Shown: positions 1 to 12,374 of the stretch, piece after piece
How positions within the stretch are numbered: position 1 is the first letter of the stretch
Layout of the letters: each line of letters begins with the position of its first letter
NCBI GenBank assembly: GCA_023091665.1
Contig: JALJCQ010000004.1
Span: 2,604,001-2,668,000, forward strand
Direction: 5' to 3'
Origin: Pythium myriotylum
Taxonomy: Eukaryota; Oomycota; Peronosporomycetes; Pythiales; Pythiaceae
Length of the DNA: 64,000 bases
Program-made: the position numbers and the translations under genes
The notes under the pieces: generated by a model
Seen by the model: only the letters and a program-made list of their open reading frames with translations
Told to the model about the DNA's origin: nothing
Databases searched by the model: none

Positions 1-341
1 TGTTGCTAAGTGAATTTTGTGATTGGGTCATATCACAAACTGACGCACAAAGACAGTGAGTAGGTCGGACGAATGCCAACGTCAACCAGGAGGCGGTTTC
101 CCAAGTCGACCTCAATATCGTGGTGAATGTAGAGCTCAAGTTGGGCCACGGAGCACGTTTATCGCGCGCAAGCTTCGGCAAACGGGAACCCGCACAGGTC
201 CCGCACGCACGCATCAAGCCATTACTCCCCTTCTTTCCCACTACACCCTCTTCGTGTTATAGGCCATGACCCCCACCGCAACTCATCCGCTCGCCAGCGT
301 TTCTCCATCGAAAGAGCACCCGTCACGCCCCAGGGTCCCAC

Positions 342-401
342 GGTCCCAAGCTCCCACGGTCCCAAGCTCCCACGGTCCCACGGTCCCACGGTCCCACGGT
401 C
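342..401. repeat. 8-bp (ggtcccac) minisatellite, unit 1
   Basis: Runs of ggtcccac and its variant ggtcccaagctcccac lie directly before the hairpin in every unit. Copy number and the order of the two forms differ between units, which accounts for the 16-bp length difference of units 5 and 8. It is useful as a marker of how units were exchanged. Confidence 0.85.
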
Positions 402-467
402 GGCTGGGGCGAGGGTATCTCTCCTGTGTTCACATCACATCACAGGAGAGATACCCTCGCTCCAGCC
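402..467. repeat. 27-bp hairpin with 12-nt loop, unit 1
   Basis: Left arm 402-428 pairs with right arm 441-467 over 27 bp with a single G-T mismatch that would be a wobble pair in RNA. The loop is ttcacatcacat (429-440). The same structure recurs at 1817-1882, 3232-3297, 5425-5490, 7602-7667, 9016-9081, 10430-10495 and 11829-11894. Units 6 and 7 carry one base change in the right arm. The stem length and small loop resemble a small-RNA precursor or a foldback element remnant. No function can be assigned. Confidence 0.93.
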
Positions 468-947
468 AAACACGAAACATGGACAAGCACACGACTTGAC
501 ACCGCACTGCTTCGCTTGACGATCCTCGTCATCGGCTTTGTCCTATGTGGCCAAAATGACTGTAGATTCTTCGGCAACTATTCTCAGCGCACACTGATCC
601 GAGCCAATTCACCATCGACGGCAAGACTCGAGTCGATGCAGGCTGAAGATGAACTCGAAAGGCCTGAGTGGTCATTGAAGCCGCACCCGCACCCGCATCC
701 ATTTTGAGCGCGCAGATGACCCATTCGTCCATGGTAGTCGACGGCTGCAATGTCCAAGGCGCGCGTCTATGTGGCGAGCCGAAGTGGGAGCAGTGGTGCC
801 ATGGGGTGTGGGGTGTGGAGCAGTGTGGCGTGGCGTAGCGTGTAAATGCGAAGGAGAAAAGGAGGCAGAAGACAGGAGTTGTGAGTGGCAACAATGGGGG
901 CTTGGCGACTGTGGTCAGGGTAGCGGTGCATTCGCCGGCAAAGGCAA

Positions 948-1019
948 TGCCTCCGCCCAGGATTGAACTGGGGACCTTCTGTTTACAAGACAGATGCTCT
1001 ACCACTGAGCCACAGAGGC
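948..1019 (-). tRNA. tRNA-Thr(TGT), array copy 1
   Basis: Read on the minus strand it folds as a complete cloverleaf. It has a 7-bp acceptor stem with one G-U pair, a 4-bp D stem (GCTC/GAGC), a 5-bp anticodon stem with loop CTTGTAA, so anticodon TGT reading the Thr codon ACA, a 5-nt variable loop and a 5-bp T stem. The discriminator base is A and CCA is not encoded, as expected in a eukaryote. Internal pol III promoters are visible: an A box in the D arm (TGGCTCAGTGG) and a B-box-like AGTTCAATCC in the T arm. The first run of four T on the transcribed strand is about 88 nt downstream (857-860), an unusually long trailer. Confidence 0.96.
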
Positions 1020-1176
1020 GCTATACTTTATTCAAGTCAAACCAATTCTCACCGCCCCTTGCACGCACACCAACACAACACCCCCCAAACACTCCCCGCC
1101 CTACACCCTAGCACTCCCCACCATTATACCACGATCTCACGGCAGATGCGGCCATCCAACAGTGCCAGCGTCGACT

Positions 1177-1207
1177 ACTTATGTATACATATACATATAC
1201 ATATATG
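1177..1207. repeat. TATACA-type AT microsatellite, unit 1
   Basis: A short alternating run, tatgtatacatatacatatacatata, is conserved in each full unit upstream of the tRNA relative to its direction of transcription (about 160-190 nt from its 5' end). It could be an AT-rich upstream element but may be only a microsatellite. Confidence 0.75.
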
Positions 1208-2362
1208 GGAAACCGCATGATACAACATAGCACAGCATGCCATGCCAAGCCACAACGTAACTAACCACCACACGAAGCGCCAAGCGACTGGAGAGGTGAG
1301 TCATTCACTGGGGTGTCGATGAAGCTCTCTCTCACTCCCACTTCTAGTTGTTCATCTGGGATACCCGAGCGACGTGAGCACTTTATCCCAACGTGGCGCA
1401 GAACGTGGCTCTGGTTGTTGCTAAGTGAATTTTGTGATTGGGTCATATCACAAACTGACGCACAAAGACAGTGAGTAGGTCGGACGAATGCCAACGTCAA
1501 CCAGGAGGCGGTTTCCCAAGTCGACCTCAATATCGTGGTGAATGTAGAGCTCAAGTTGGGCCACGGAGCACGTTTATCGCGCGCAAGCTTCGGCAAACGG
1601 GAACCCGCACAGGTCCCGCACGCACGCATCAAGCCATTACTCCCCTTCTTTCCCACTACACCCTCTTCGTGTTATAGGCCATGACCCCCACCGCAACTCA
1701 TCCGCTCGCCAGCGTTTCTCCATCGAAAGAGCACCCGTCACGCCCCAGGGTCCCACGGTCCCAAGCTCCCACGGTCCCAAGCTCCCACGGTCCCACGGTC
1801 CCACGGTCCCACGGTCGGCTGGGGCGAGGGTATCTCTCCTGTGTTCACATCACATCACAGGAGAGATACCCTCGCTCCAGCCAAACACGAAACATGGACA
1901 AGCACACGACTTGACACCGCACTGCTTCGCTTGACGATCCTCGTCATCGGCTTTGTCCTATGTGGCCAAAATGACTGTAGATTCTTCGGCAACTATTCTC
2001 AGCGCACACTGATCCGAGCCAATTCACCATCGACGGCAAGACTCGAGTCGATGCAGGCTGAAGATGAACTCGAAAGGCCTGAGTGGTCATTGAAGCCGCA
2101 CCCGCACCCGCATCCATTTTGAGCGCGCAGATGACCCATTCGTCCATGGTAGTCGACGGCTGCAATGTCCAAGGCGCGCGTCTATGTGGCGAGCCGAAGT
2201 GGGAGCAGTGGTGCCATGGGGTGTGGGGTGTGGAGCAGTGTGGCGTGGCGTAGCGTGTAAATGCGAAGGAGAAAAGGAGGCAGAAGACAGGAGTTGTGAG
2301 TGGCAACAATGGGGGCTTGGCGACTGTGGTCAGGGTAGCGGTGCATTCGCCGGCAAAGGCAA

Positions 2363-2434
2363 TGCCTCCGCCCAGGATTGAACTGGGGACCTTCTGTTTA
2401 CAAGACAGATGCTCTACCACTGAGCCACAGAGGC
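2363..2434 (-). tRNA. tRNA-Thr(TGT), array copy 2
   Basis: Sequence identical to copy 1, 72 nt with discriminator A and a 5-nt variable loop. Confidence 0.96.
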
Positions 2435-3777
2435 GCTATACTTTATTCAAGTCAAACCAATTCTCACCGCCCCTTGCACGCACACCAACACAACACCCCC
2501 CAAACACTCCCCGCCCTACACCCTAGCACTCCCCACCATTATACCACGATCTCACGGCAGATGCGGCCATCCAACAGTGCCAGCGTCGACTACTTATGTA
2601 TACATATACATATACATATATGGGAAACCGCATGATACAACATAGCACAGCATGCCATGCCAAGCCACAACGTAACTAACCACCACACGAAGCGCCAAGC
2701 GACTGGAGAGGTGAGTCATTCACTGGGGTGTCGATGAAGCTCTCTCTCACTCCCACTTCTAGTTGTTCATCTGGGATACCCGAGCGACGTGAGCACTTTA
2801 TCCCAACGTGGCGCAGAACGTGGCTCTGGTTGTTGCTAAGTGAATTTTGTGATTGGGTCATATCACAAACTGACGCACAAAGACAGTGAGTAGGTCGGAC
2901 GAATGCCAACGTCAACCAGGAGGCGGTTTCCCAAGTCGACCTCAATATCGTGGTGAATGTAGAGCTCAAGTTGGGCCACGGAGCACGTTTATCGCGCGCA
3001 AGCTTCGGCAAACGGGAACCCGCACAGGTCCCGCACGCACGCATCAAGCCATTACTCCCCTTCTTTCCCACTACACCCTCTTCGTGTTATAGGCCATGAC
3101 CCCCACCGCAACTCATCCGCTCGCCAGCGTTTCTCCATCGAAAGAGCACCCGTCACGCCCCAGGGTCCCACGGTCCCAAGCTCCCACGGTCCCAAGCTCC
3201 CACGGTCCCACGGTCCCACGGTCCCACGGTCGGCTGGGGCGAGGGTATCTCTCCTGTGTTCACATCACATCACAGGAGAGATACCCTCGCTCCAGCCAAA
3301 CACGAAACATGGACAAGCACACGACTTGACACCGCACTGCTTCGCTTGACGATCCTCGTCATCGGCTTTGTCCTATGTGGCCAAAATGACTGTAGATTCT
3401 TCGGCAACTATTCTCAGCGCACACTGATCCGAGCCAATTCACCATCGACGGCAAGACTCGAGTCGATGCAGGCTGAAGATGAACTCGAAAGGCCTGAGTG
3501 GTCATTGAAGCCGCACCCGCACCCGCATCCATTTTGAGCGCGCAGATGACCCATTCGTCCATGGTAGTCGACGGCTGCAATGTCCAAGGCGCGCGTCTAT
3601 GTGGCGAGCCGAAGTAGGAGCAGTGGTGCCATGGGGTGTGGGGTGTGGAGCAGTGTGGCGTGGCGTAGCGTGTAAATGCGAAGGAGAAAAGGAGGCAGAA
3701 GACAGGAGTTGTGAGTGGCAACAATGGGGGCTTGGCGACTGTGGTCAGGGTAGCGGTGCATTCGCCGGCAAAGGCAA

Positions 3778-3848
3778 TGCCTCCGCCCAGGATTGAACTG
3801 GGACCTTCTGTTTACAAGACAGATGCTCTACCACTGAGCCACAGAGGC
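3778..3848 (-). tRNA. tRNA-Thr(TGT), array copy 3 (one base shorter)
   Basis: Same gene with one G/C pair deleted at the junction of variable loop and T stem, leaving a 4-nt variable loop. The cloverleaf is intact. The first 16 nt of the gene are repeated on the far side of a 763-bp insert that begins at the base next to the tRNA 5' end. Confidence 0.95.
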
Positions 3849-4611
3849 TCACTTCGCAATTTGCTCGCTACCCTTCAAGTGACCAAGTCCAGAAGTGTCC
3901 AGTCCAAGCACCCAGCCCAGCTGCCAGCCCATCACCCCCGACCCTCTCCACACCCAGTCGCCATGACCAAGGGTGCTGCGAGAGCCAAGACCAAGCGCAA
4001 GAAGCTTGGCATCGGGACGCTGCCGCCACCGCGCCGACCAGTCGGCATCCCATGCGTGCTTCCTTCGGCTTCATCGGGAGAGCCGACATTCACCACATGG
4101 AGAGCGCGCGCCAGAGCTCGGCCACCCGGTCGACTCTAATATCAACCCACCGCTGATCAACCCACGCCGTGACCAACACTCACGGCACCCAGCCACCAAC
4201 CTTCACTCACGAGACCGTTGGGTAACCAACACTCACCGACACCAACCTCAACCCAACCAGCACTCACCGACACCAACCTCAACCCAACCAGCATTCAAGC
4301 AACCCAGCATCAACCCAACCGGCATTCAGCCAACCCAGCTTCAACCCAACCAACACTCAACTCACCCAGCATCAACATACCAGCAAACCAGCAAATGAAG
4401 GTCAAGTTAACCCAGTACCCAGCTTCAACGACAACAGAACAACCACCTCAACAACCCAACGAACCATGACGCAAGGATTCATCCTCTCAGCACAAACCGA
4501 CCAGCCAACCACGAGACTCAACCGAACCTTAGCAACATAGAACCCGCACGGGATTAGCGAGCAGTTAGAAGTCAGTCGTAAATGCTAGTGCAGCAATACA
4601 GACGCCTTGAA
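3849..4611. mobile_element. 763-bp insert at tRNA-Thr 5' end, copy 1
   Basis: The insert is absent from the other units. It is bounded by a 16-bp direct repeat, actgagccacagaggc, at 3833-3848 and 4612-4627. That repeat is the first 16 nt of the minus-strand tRNA, so the tRNA stays whole and a second partial 5' end is left beyond the insert. The interior has a CAACCCAACC-rich minisatellite (about 4,140-4,400) and no recognisable transposase, reverse transcriptase or terminal inverted repeat. It looks like a non-autonomous element or a recombination insert with a target duplication. The class is unknown. Confidence 0.7.
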
Positions 4612-5970
4612 ACTGAGCCACAGAGGCGCTATACTTTATTCAAGTCAAACCAATTCTCACCGCCCCTTGCACGCACACCAACACAACACCCCCCAAACAC
4701 TCCCCGCCCTACACCCTAGCACTCCCCACCATTATACCACGATCTCACGGCAGATGCGGCCATCCAACAGTGCCAGCGTCGACTACTTATGTATACATAT
4801 ACATATACATATATGGGAAACCGCATGATACAACATAGCACAGCATGCCATGCCAAGCCACAACGTAACTAACCACCACACGAAGCGCCAAGCGACTGGA
4901 GAGGTGAGTCATTCACTGGGGTGTCGATGAAGCTCTCTCTCACTCCCACTTCTAGTTGTTCATCTGGGATACCCGAGCGACGTGAGCACTTTATCCCAAC
5001 GTGGCGCAGAACGTGGCTCTGGTTGTTGCTAAGTGAATTTTGTGATTGGGTCATATCACAAACTGACGCACAAAGACAGTGAGTAGGTCGGACGAATGCC
5101 AACGTCAACCAGGAGGCGGTTTCCCAAGTCGACCTCAATATCGTGGTGAATGTAGAGCTCAAGTTGGGCCACGGAGCACGTTTATCGCGCGCAAGCTTCG
5201 GCAAACGGGAACCCGCACAGGTCCCGCACGCACGCATCAAGCCATTACTCCCCTTCTTTCCCACTACACCCTCTTCGTGTTATAGGCCATGACCCCCACC
5301 GCAACTCATCCGCTCGCCAGCGTTTCTCCATCGAAAGAGCACACGTCACGCCCCAGGGTCCCACGGTCCCAAGCTCCCACGGTCCCAAGCTCCCACGGTC
5401 CCAAGCTCCCACGGTCCCACGGTCGGCTGGGGCGAGGGTATCTCTCCTGTGTTCACATCACATCACAGGAGAGATACCCTCGCTCCAGCCAAACACGAAA
5501 CATGGACAAGCACACGACTTGACACCGCACTGCTTCGCTTGACGATCCTCGTCATCGGCTTTGTCCTATGTGGCCAAAATGACTGTAGATTCTTCGGCAA
5601 CTATTCTCAGCGCACACTGATCCGAGCCAATTCACCATCGACGGCAAGACTCGAGTCGATGCAGGCTGAAGATGAACTCGAAAGGCCTGAGTGGTCATTG
5701 AAGCCGCACCCGCACCCGCATCCATTTTGAGCGCGCAGATGACCCATTCGTCCATGGTAGTCGACGGCTGCAATGTCCAAGGCGCGCGTCTATGTGGCGA
5801 GCCGAAGTGGGAGCAGTGGTGCCATGGGGTGTGGGGTGTGGAGCAGTGTGGCGTGGCGTAGCGTGTAAATGCGAAGGAGAAAAGGAGGCAGAAGACAGGA
5901 GTTGTGAGTGGCAACAATGGGGGCTTGGCGACTGTGGTCAGGGTAGCGGTGCATTCGCCGGCAAAGGCAA

Positions 5971-6041
5971 TGCCTCCGCCCAGGATTGAACTGGGACCTT
6001 CTGTTTACAAGACAGATGCTCTACCACTGAGCCACAGAGGC
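5971..6041 (-). tRNA. tRNA-Thr(TGT), array copy 4 (one base shorter)
   Basis: The 71-nt variant with a 4-nt variable loop, again with the 763-bp insert directly at its 5' end. It is identical to copy 3. Confidence 0.95.
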
Positions 6042-6804
6042 TCACTTCGCAATTTGCTCGCTACCCTTCAAGTGACCAAGTCCAGAAGTGTCCAGTCCAA
6101 GCACCCAGCCCAGCTGCCAGCCCATCACCCCCGACCCTCTCCACACCCAGTCGCCATGACCAAGGGTGCTGCGAGAGCCAAGACCAAGCGCAAGAAGCTT
6201 GGCATCGGGACGCTGCCGCCACCGCGCCGACCAGTCGGCATCCCATGCGTGCTTCCTTCGGCTTCATCGGGAGAGCCGACATTCACCACATGGAGAGCGC
6301 GCGCCAGAGCTCGGCCACCCGGTCGACTCTAATATCAACCCACCGCTGATCAACCCACGCTGTGACCAACACTCACGGCACCCAGCCACCAACCTTCACT
6401 CACGAGACCGTTGGGTAACCAACACTCACCGACACCAACCTCAACCCAACCAGCACTCACCGACACCAACCTCAACCCAACCAGCATTCAAGCAACCCAG
6501 CATCAACCCAACCGGCATTCAGCCAACCCAGCTTCAACCCAACCAACACTCAACTCACCCAGCATCAACATACCAGCAAACCAGCAAATGAAGGTCAAGT
6601 TAACCCAGTACCCAGCTTCAACGACAACAGAACAACCACCTCAACAACCCAACGAACCATGACGCAAGGATTCATCCTCTCAGCACAAACCGACCAGCCA
6701 ACCACGAGACTCAACCGAACCTTAGCAACATAGAACCCGCACGGGATTAGCGAGCAGTTAGAAGTCAGTCGTAAATGCTAGTGCAGCAATACAGACGCCT
6801 TGAA
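6042..6804. mobile_element. 763-bp insert at tRNA-Thr 5' end, copy 2
   Basis: The same insert as at 3,849-4,611, with the same 16-bp flanking repeat (6026-6041 and 6805-6820). The only difference seen is C to T at the base after cacg(c) near 6,361. Two neighbouring units with the same insert and boundary indicate one insertion event followed by duplication of the whole unit through unequal exchange. Confidence 0.7.
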
Positions 6805-8147
6805 ACTGAGCCACAGAGGCGCTATACTTTATTCAAGTCAAACCAATTCTCACCGCCCCTTGCACGCACACCAACACAACACCCCCCAAACACTCCCCGC
6901 CCTACACCCTAGCACTCCCCACCATTATACCACGATCTCACGGCAGATGCGGCCATCCAACAGTGCCAGCGTCGACTACTTATGTATACATATACATATA
7001 CATATATGGGAAACCGCATGATACAACATAGCACAGCATGCCATGCCAAGCCACAACGTAACTAACCACCACACGAAGCGCCAAGCGACTGGAGAGGTGA
7101 GTCATTCACTGGGGTGTCGATGAAGCTCTCTCTCACTCCCACTTCTAGTTGTTCATCTGGGATACCCGAGCGACGTGAGCACTTTATCCCAACGTGGCGC
7201 AGAACGTGGCTCTGGTTGTTGCTAAGTGAATTTTGTGATTGGGTCATATCACAAACTGACGCACAAAGACAGTGAGTAGGTCGGACGAATGCCAACGTCA
7301 ACCAGGAGGCGGTTTCCCAAGTCGACCTCAATATCGTGGTGAATGTAGAGCTCAAGTTGGGCCACGGAGCACGTTTATCGCGCGCAAGCTTCGGCAAACG
7401 GGAACCCGCACAGGTCCCGCACGCACGCATCAAGCCATTACTCCCCTTCTTTCCCACTACACCCTCTTCGTGTTATAGGCCATGACCCCCACCGCAACTC
7501 ATCCGCTCGCCAGCGTTTCTCCATCGAAAGAGCACCCGTCACGCCCCAGGGTCCCACGGTCCCAAGCTCCCACGGTCCCAAGCTCCCACGGTCCCACGGT
7601 CGGCTGGGGCGAGGGTATCTCTCCTGTGTTCACATCACATCACAGGAGAGATACCCTCGCTCCAGCCAAACACGAAACATGGACAAGCACACGACTTGAC
7701 ACCGCACTGCTTCGCTTGACGATCCTCGTCATCGGCTTTGTCCTATGTGGCCAAAATGACTGTAGATTCTTCGGCAACTATTCTCAGCGCACACTGATCC
7801 GAGCCAATTCACCATCGACGGCAAGACTCGAGTCGATGCAGGCTGAAGATGAACTCGAAAGGCCTGAGTGGTCATTGAAGCCGCACCCGCACCCGCATCC
7901 ATTTTGAGCGCGCAGATGACCCATTCGTCCATGGTAGTCGACGGCTGCAATGTCCAAGGCGCGCGTCTATGTGGCGAGCCGAAGTAGGAGCAGTGGTGCC
8001 ATGGGGTGTGGGGTGTGGAGCAGTGTGGCGTGGCGTAGCGTGTAAATGCGAAGGAGAAAAGGAGGCAGAAGACAGGAGTTGTGAGTGGCAACAATGGGGG
8101 CTTGGCGACTGTGGTCAGGGTAGCGGTGCATTCGCCGGCAAAGGCAA

Positions 8148-8218
8148 TGCCTCCGCCCAGGATTGAACTGGGACCTTCTGTTTACAAGACAGATGCTCTA
8201 CCACTGAGCCACAGAGGC
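8148..8218 (-). tRNA. tRNA-Thr(TGT), array copy 5 (one base shorter)
   Basis: The 71-nt variant, without the insert. The 5' flank is the ordinary unit sequence. Confidence 0.95.
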
Positions 8219-9561
8219 GCTATACTTTATTCAAGTCAAACCAATTCTCACCGCCCCTTGCACGCACACCAACACAACACCCCCCAAACACTCCCCGCCC
8301 TACACCCTAGCACTCCCCACCATTATACCACGATCTCACGGCAGATGCGGCCATCCAACAGTGCCAGCGTCGACTACTTATGTATACATATACATATACA
8401 TATATGGGAAACCGCATGATACAACATAGCACAGCATGCCATGCCAAGCCACAACGTAACTAACCACCACACGAAGCGCCAAGCGACTGGAGAGGTGAGT
8501 CATTCACTGGGGTGTCGATGAAGCTCTCTCTCACTCCCACTTCTAGTTGTTCATCTGGGATACCCGAGCGACGTGAGCACTTTATCCCAACGTGGCGCAG
8601 AACGTGGCTCTGGTTGTTGCTAAGTGAATTTTGTGATTGGGTCATATCACAAACTGACGCACAAAGACAGTGAGTAGGTCGGACGAATGCCAACGTCAAC
8701 CAGGAGGCGGTTTCCCAAGTCGACCTCAATATCGTGGTGAATGTAGAGCTCAAGTTGGGCCACGGAGCACGTTTATCGCGCGCAAGCTTCGGCAAACGGG
8801 AACCCGCACAGGTCCCGCACGCACGCATCAAGCCATTACTCCCCTTCTTTCCCACTACACCCTCTTCGTGTTATAGGCCATGACCCCCACCGCAACTCAT
8901 CCGCTCGCCAGCGTTTCTCCATCGAAAGAGCACCCGTCACGCCCCAGGGTCCCACGGTCCCAAGCTCCCACGGTCCCAAGCTCCCACGGTCCCAAGCTCC
9001 CACGGTCCCACGGTCGGCTGGGGCGAGGGTATCTCTCCTGTGTTCACATCACATCACAGGAGAGATACTCTCGCTCCAGCCAAACACGAAACATGGACAA
9101 GCACACGACTTGACACCGCACTGCTTCGCTTGACGATCCTCGTCATCGGCTTTGTCCTATGTGGCCAAAATGACTGTAGATTCTTCGGCAACTATTCTCA
9201 GCGCACACTGATCCGAGCCAATTCACCATCGACGGCAAGACTCGAGTCGATGCAGGCTGAAGATGAACTCGAAAGGCCTGAGTGGTCATTGAAGCCGCAC
9301 CCGCACCCGCATCCATTTTGAGCGCGCAGATGACCCATTCGTCCATGGTAGTCGACGGCTGCAATGTCCAAGGCGCGCGTCTATGTGGCGAGCCGAAGTG
9401 GGAGCAGTGGTGCCATGGGGTGTGGGGTGTGGAGCAGTGTGGCGTGGCGTAGCGTGTAAATGCGAAGGAGAAAAGGAGGCAGAAGACAGGAGTTGTGAGT
9501 GGCAACAATGGGGGCTTGGCGACTGTGGTCAGGGTAGCGGTGCATTCGCCGGCAAAGGCAA

Positions 9562-9632
9562 TGCCTCCGCCCAGGATTGAACTGGGACCTTCTGTTTACA
9601 AGACAGATGCTCTACCACTGAGCCACAGAGGC
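9562..9632 (-). tRNA. tRNA-Thr(TGT), array copy 6 (one base shorter)
   Basis: The 71-nt variant, without the insert. Confidence 0.95.
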
Positions 9633-10975
9633 GCTATACTTTATTCAAGTCAAACCAATTCTCACCGCCCCTTGCACGCACACCAACACAACACCCCCCA
9701 AACACTCCCCGCCCTACACCCTAGCACTCCCCACCATTATACCACGATCTCACGGCAGATGCGGCCATCCAACAGTGCCAGCGTCGACTACTTATGTATA
9801 CATATACATATACATATATGGGAAACCGCATGATACAACATAGCACAGCATGCCATGCCAAGCCACAACGTAACTAACCACCACACGAAGCGCCAAGCGA
9901 CTGGAGAGGTGAGTCATTCACTGGGGTGTCGATGAAGCTCTCTCTCACTCCCACTTCTAGTTGTTCATCTGGGATACCCGAGCGACGTGAGCACTTTATC
10001 CCAACGTGGCGCAGAACGTGGCTCTGGTTGTTGCTAAGTGAATTTTGTGATTGGGTCATATCACAAACTGACGCACAAAGACAGTGAGTAGGTCGGACGA
10101 ATGCCAACGTCAACCAGGAGGCGGTTTCCCAAGTCGACCTCAATATCGTGGTGAATGTAGAGCTCAAGTTGGGCCACGGAGCACGTTTATCGCGCGCAAG
10201 CTTCGGCAAACGGGAACCCGCACAGGTCCCGCACGCACGCATCAAGCCATTACTCCCCTTCTTTCCCACTACACCCTCTTCGTGTTATAGGCCATGACCC
10301 CCACCGCAACTCATCCGCTCGCCAGCGTTTCTCCATCGAAAGAGCACCCGTCACGCCCCAGGGTCCCACGGTCCCAAGCTCCCACGGTCCCAAGCTCCCA
10401 CGGTCCCAAGCTCCCACGGTCCCACGGTCGGCTGGGGCGAGGGTATCTCTCCTGTGTTCACATCACATCACAGGAGAGATACTCTCGCTCCAGCCAAACA
10501 CGAAACATGGACAAGCACACGACTTGACACCGCACTGCTTCGCTTGACGATCCTCGTCATCGGCTTTGTCCTATGTGGCCAAAATGACTGTAGATTCTTC
10601 GGCAACTATTCTCAGCGCACACTGATCCGAGCCAATTCACCATCGACGGCAAGACTCGAGTCGATGCAGGCTGAAGATGAACTCGAAAGGCCTGAGTGGT
10701 CATTGAAGCCGCACCCGCACCCGCATCCATTTTGAGCGCGCAGATGACCCATTCGTCCATGGTAGTCGACGGCTGCAATGTCCAAGGCGCGCGTCTATGT
10801 GGCGAGCCGAAGTGGGAGCAGTGGTGCCATGGGGTGTGGGGTGTGGAGCAGTGTGGCGTGGCGTAGCGTGTAAATGCGAAGGAGAAAAGGAGGCAGAAGA
10901 CAGGAGTTGTGAGTGGCAACAATGGGGGCTTGGCGACTGTGGTCAGGGTAGCGGTGCATTCGCCGGCAAAGGCAA

Positions 10976-11047
10976 TGCCTCCGCCCAGGATTGAACTGGG
11001 GACCTTCTGTTTACAAGACAGATGCTCTACCACTGAGCCACAGAGGC
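10976..11047 (-). tRNA. tRNA-Thr(TGT), array copy 7
   Basis: The 72-nt form as in copies 1 and 2. Its unit shares the hairpin variant of unit 6, so tRNA form and hairpin form do not travel together. Confidence 0.95.
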
Positions 11048-12374
11048 GCTATACTTTATTCAAGTCAAACCAATTCTCACCGCCCCTTGCACGCACACCA
11101 ACACAACACCCCCCAAACACTCCCCGCCCTACACCCTAGCACTCCCCACCATTATACCACGATCTCACGGCAGATGCGGCCATCCAACAGTGCCAGCGTC
11201 GACTACTTATGTATACATATACATATACATATATGGGAAACCGCATGATACAACATAGCACAGCATGCCATGCCAAGCCACAACGTAACTAACCACCACA
11301 CGAAGCGCCAAGCGACTGGAGAGGTGAGTCATTCACTGGGGTGTCGATGAAGCTCTCTCTCACTCCCACTTCTAGTTGTTCATCTGGGATACCCGAGCGA
11401 CGTGAGCACTTTATCCCAACGTGGCGCAGAACGTGGCTCTGGTTGTTGCTAAGTGAATTTTGTGATTGGGTCATATCACAAACTGACGCACAAAGACAGT
11501 GAGTAGGTCGGACGAATGCCAACGTCAACCAGGAGGCGGTTTCCCAAGTCGACCTCAATATCGTGGTGAATGTAGAGCTCAAGTTGGGCCACGGAGCACG
11601 TTTATCGCGCGCAAGCTTCGGCAAACGGGAACCCGCACAGGTCCCGCACGCACGCATCAAGCCATTACTCCCCTTCTTTCCCACTACACCCTCTTCGTGT
11701 TATAGGCCATGACCCCCACCGCAACTCATCCGCTCGCCAGCGTTTCTCCATCGAAAGAGCACCCGTCACGCCCCAGGGTCCCACGGTCCCAAGCTCCCAC
11801 GGTCCCAAGCTCCCACGGTCCCACGGTCGGCTGGGGCGAGGGTATCTCTCCTGTGTTCACATCACATCACAGGAGAGATACCCTCGCTCCAGCCAAACAC
11901 GAAACATGGACAAGCACACGACTTGACACCGCACTGCTTCGCTTGACGATCCTCGTCATCGGCTTTGTCCTATGTGGCCAAAATGACTGTAGATTCTTCG
12001 GCAACTATTCTCAGCGCACACTGATCCGAGCCAATTCACCATCGACGGCAAGACTCGAGTCGATGCAGGCTGAAGATGAACTCGAAAGGCCTGAGTGGTC
12101 ATTGAAGCCGCACCCGCACCCGCATCCATTTTGAGCGCGCAGATGACCCATTCGTCCATGGTAGTCGACGGCTGCAATGTCCAAGGCGCGCGTCTATGTG
12201 GCGAGCCGAAGTGGGAGCAGTGGTGCCATGGGGTGTGGGGTGTGGAGCAGTGTGGCGTGGCGTAGCGTGTAAATGCGAAGGAGAAAAGGAGGCAGAAGAC
12301 AGGAGTTGTGAGTGGCAACAATGGGGGCTTGGCGACTGTGGTCAGGGTAGCGGTGCATTCGCCGGCAAAGGCAA

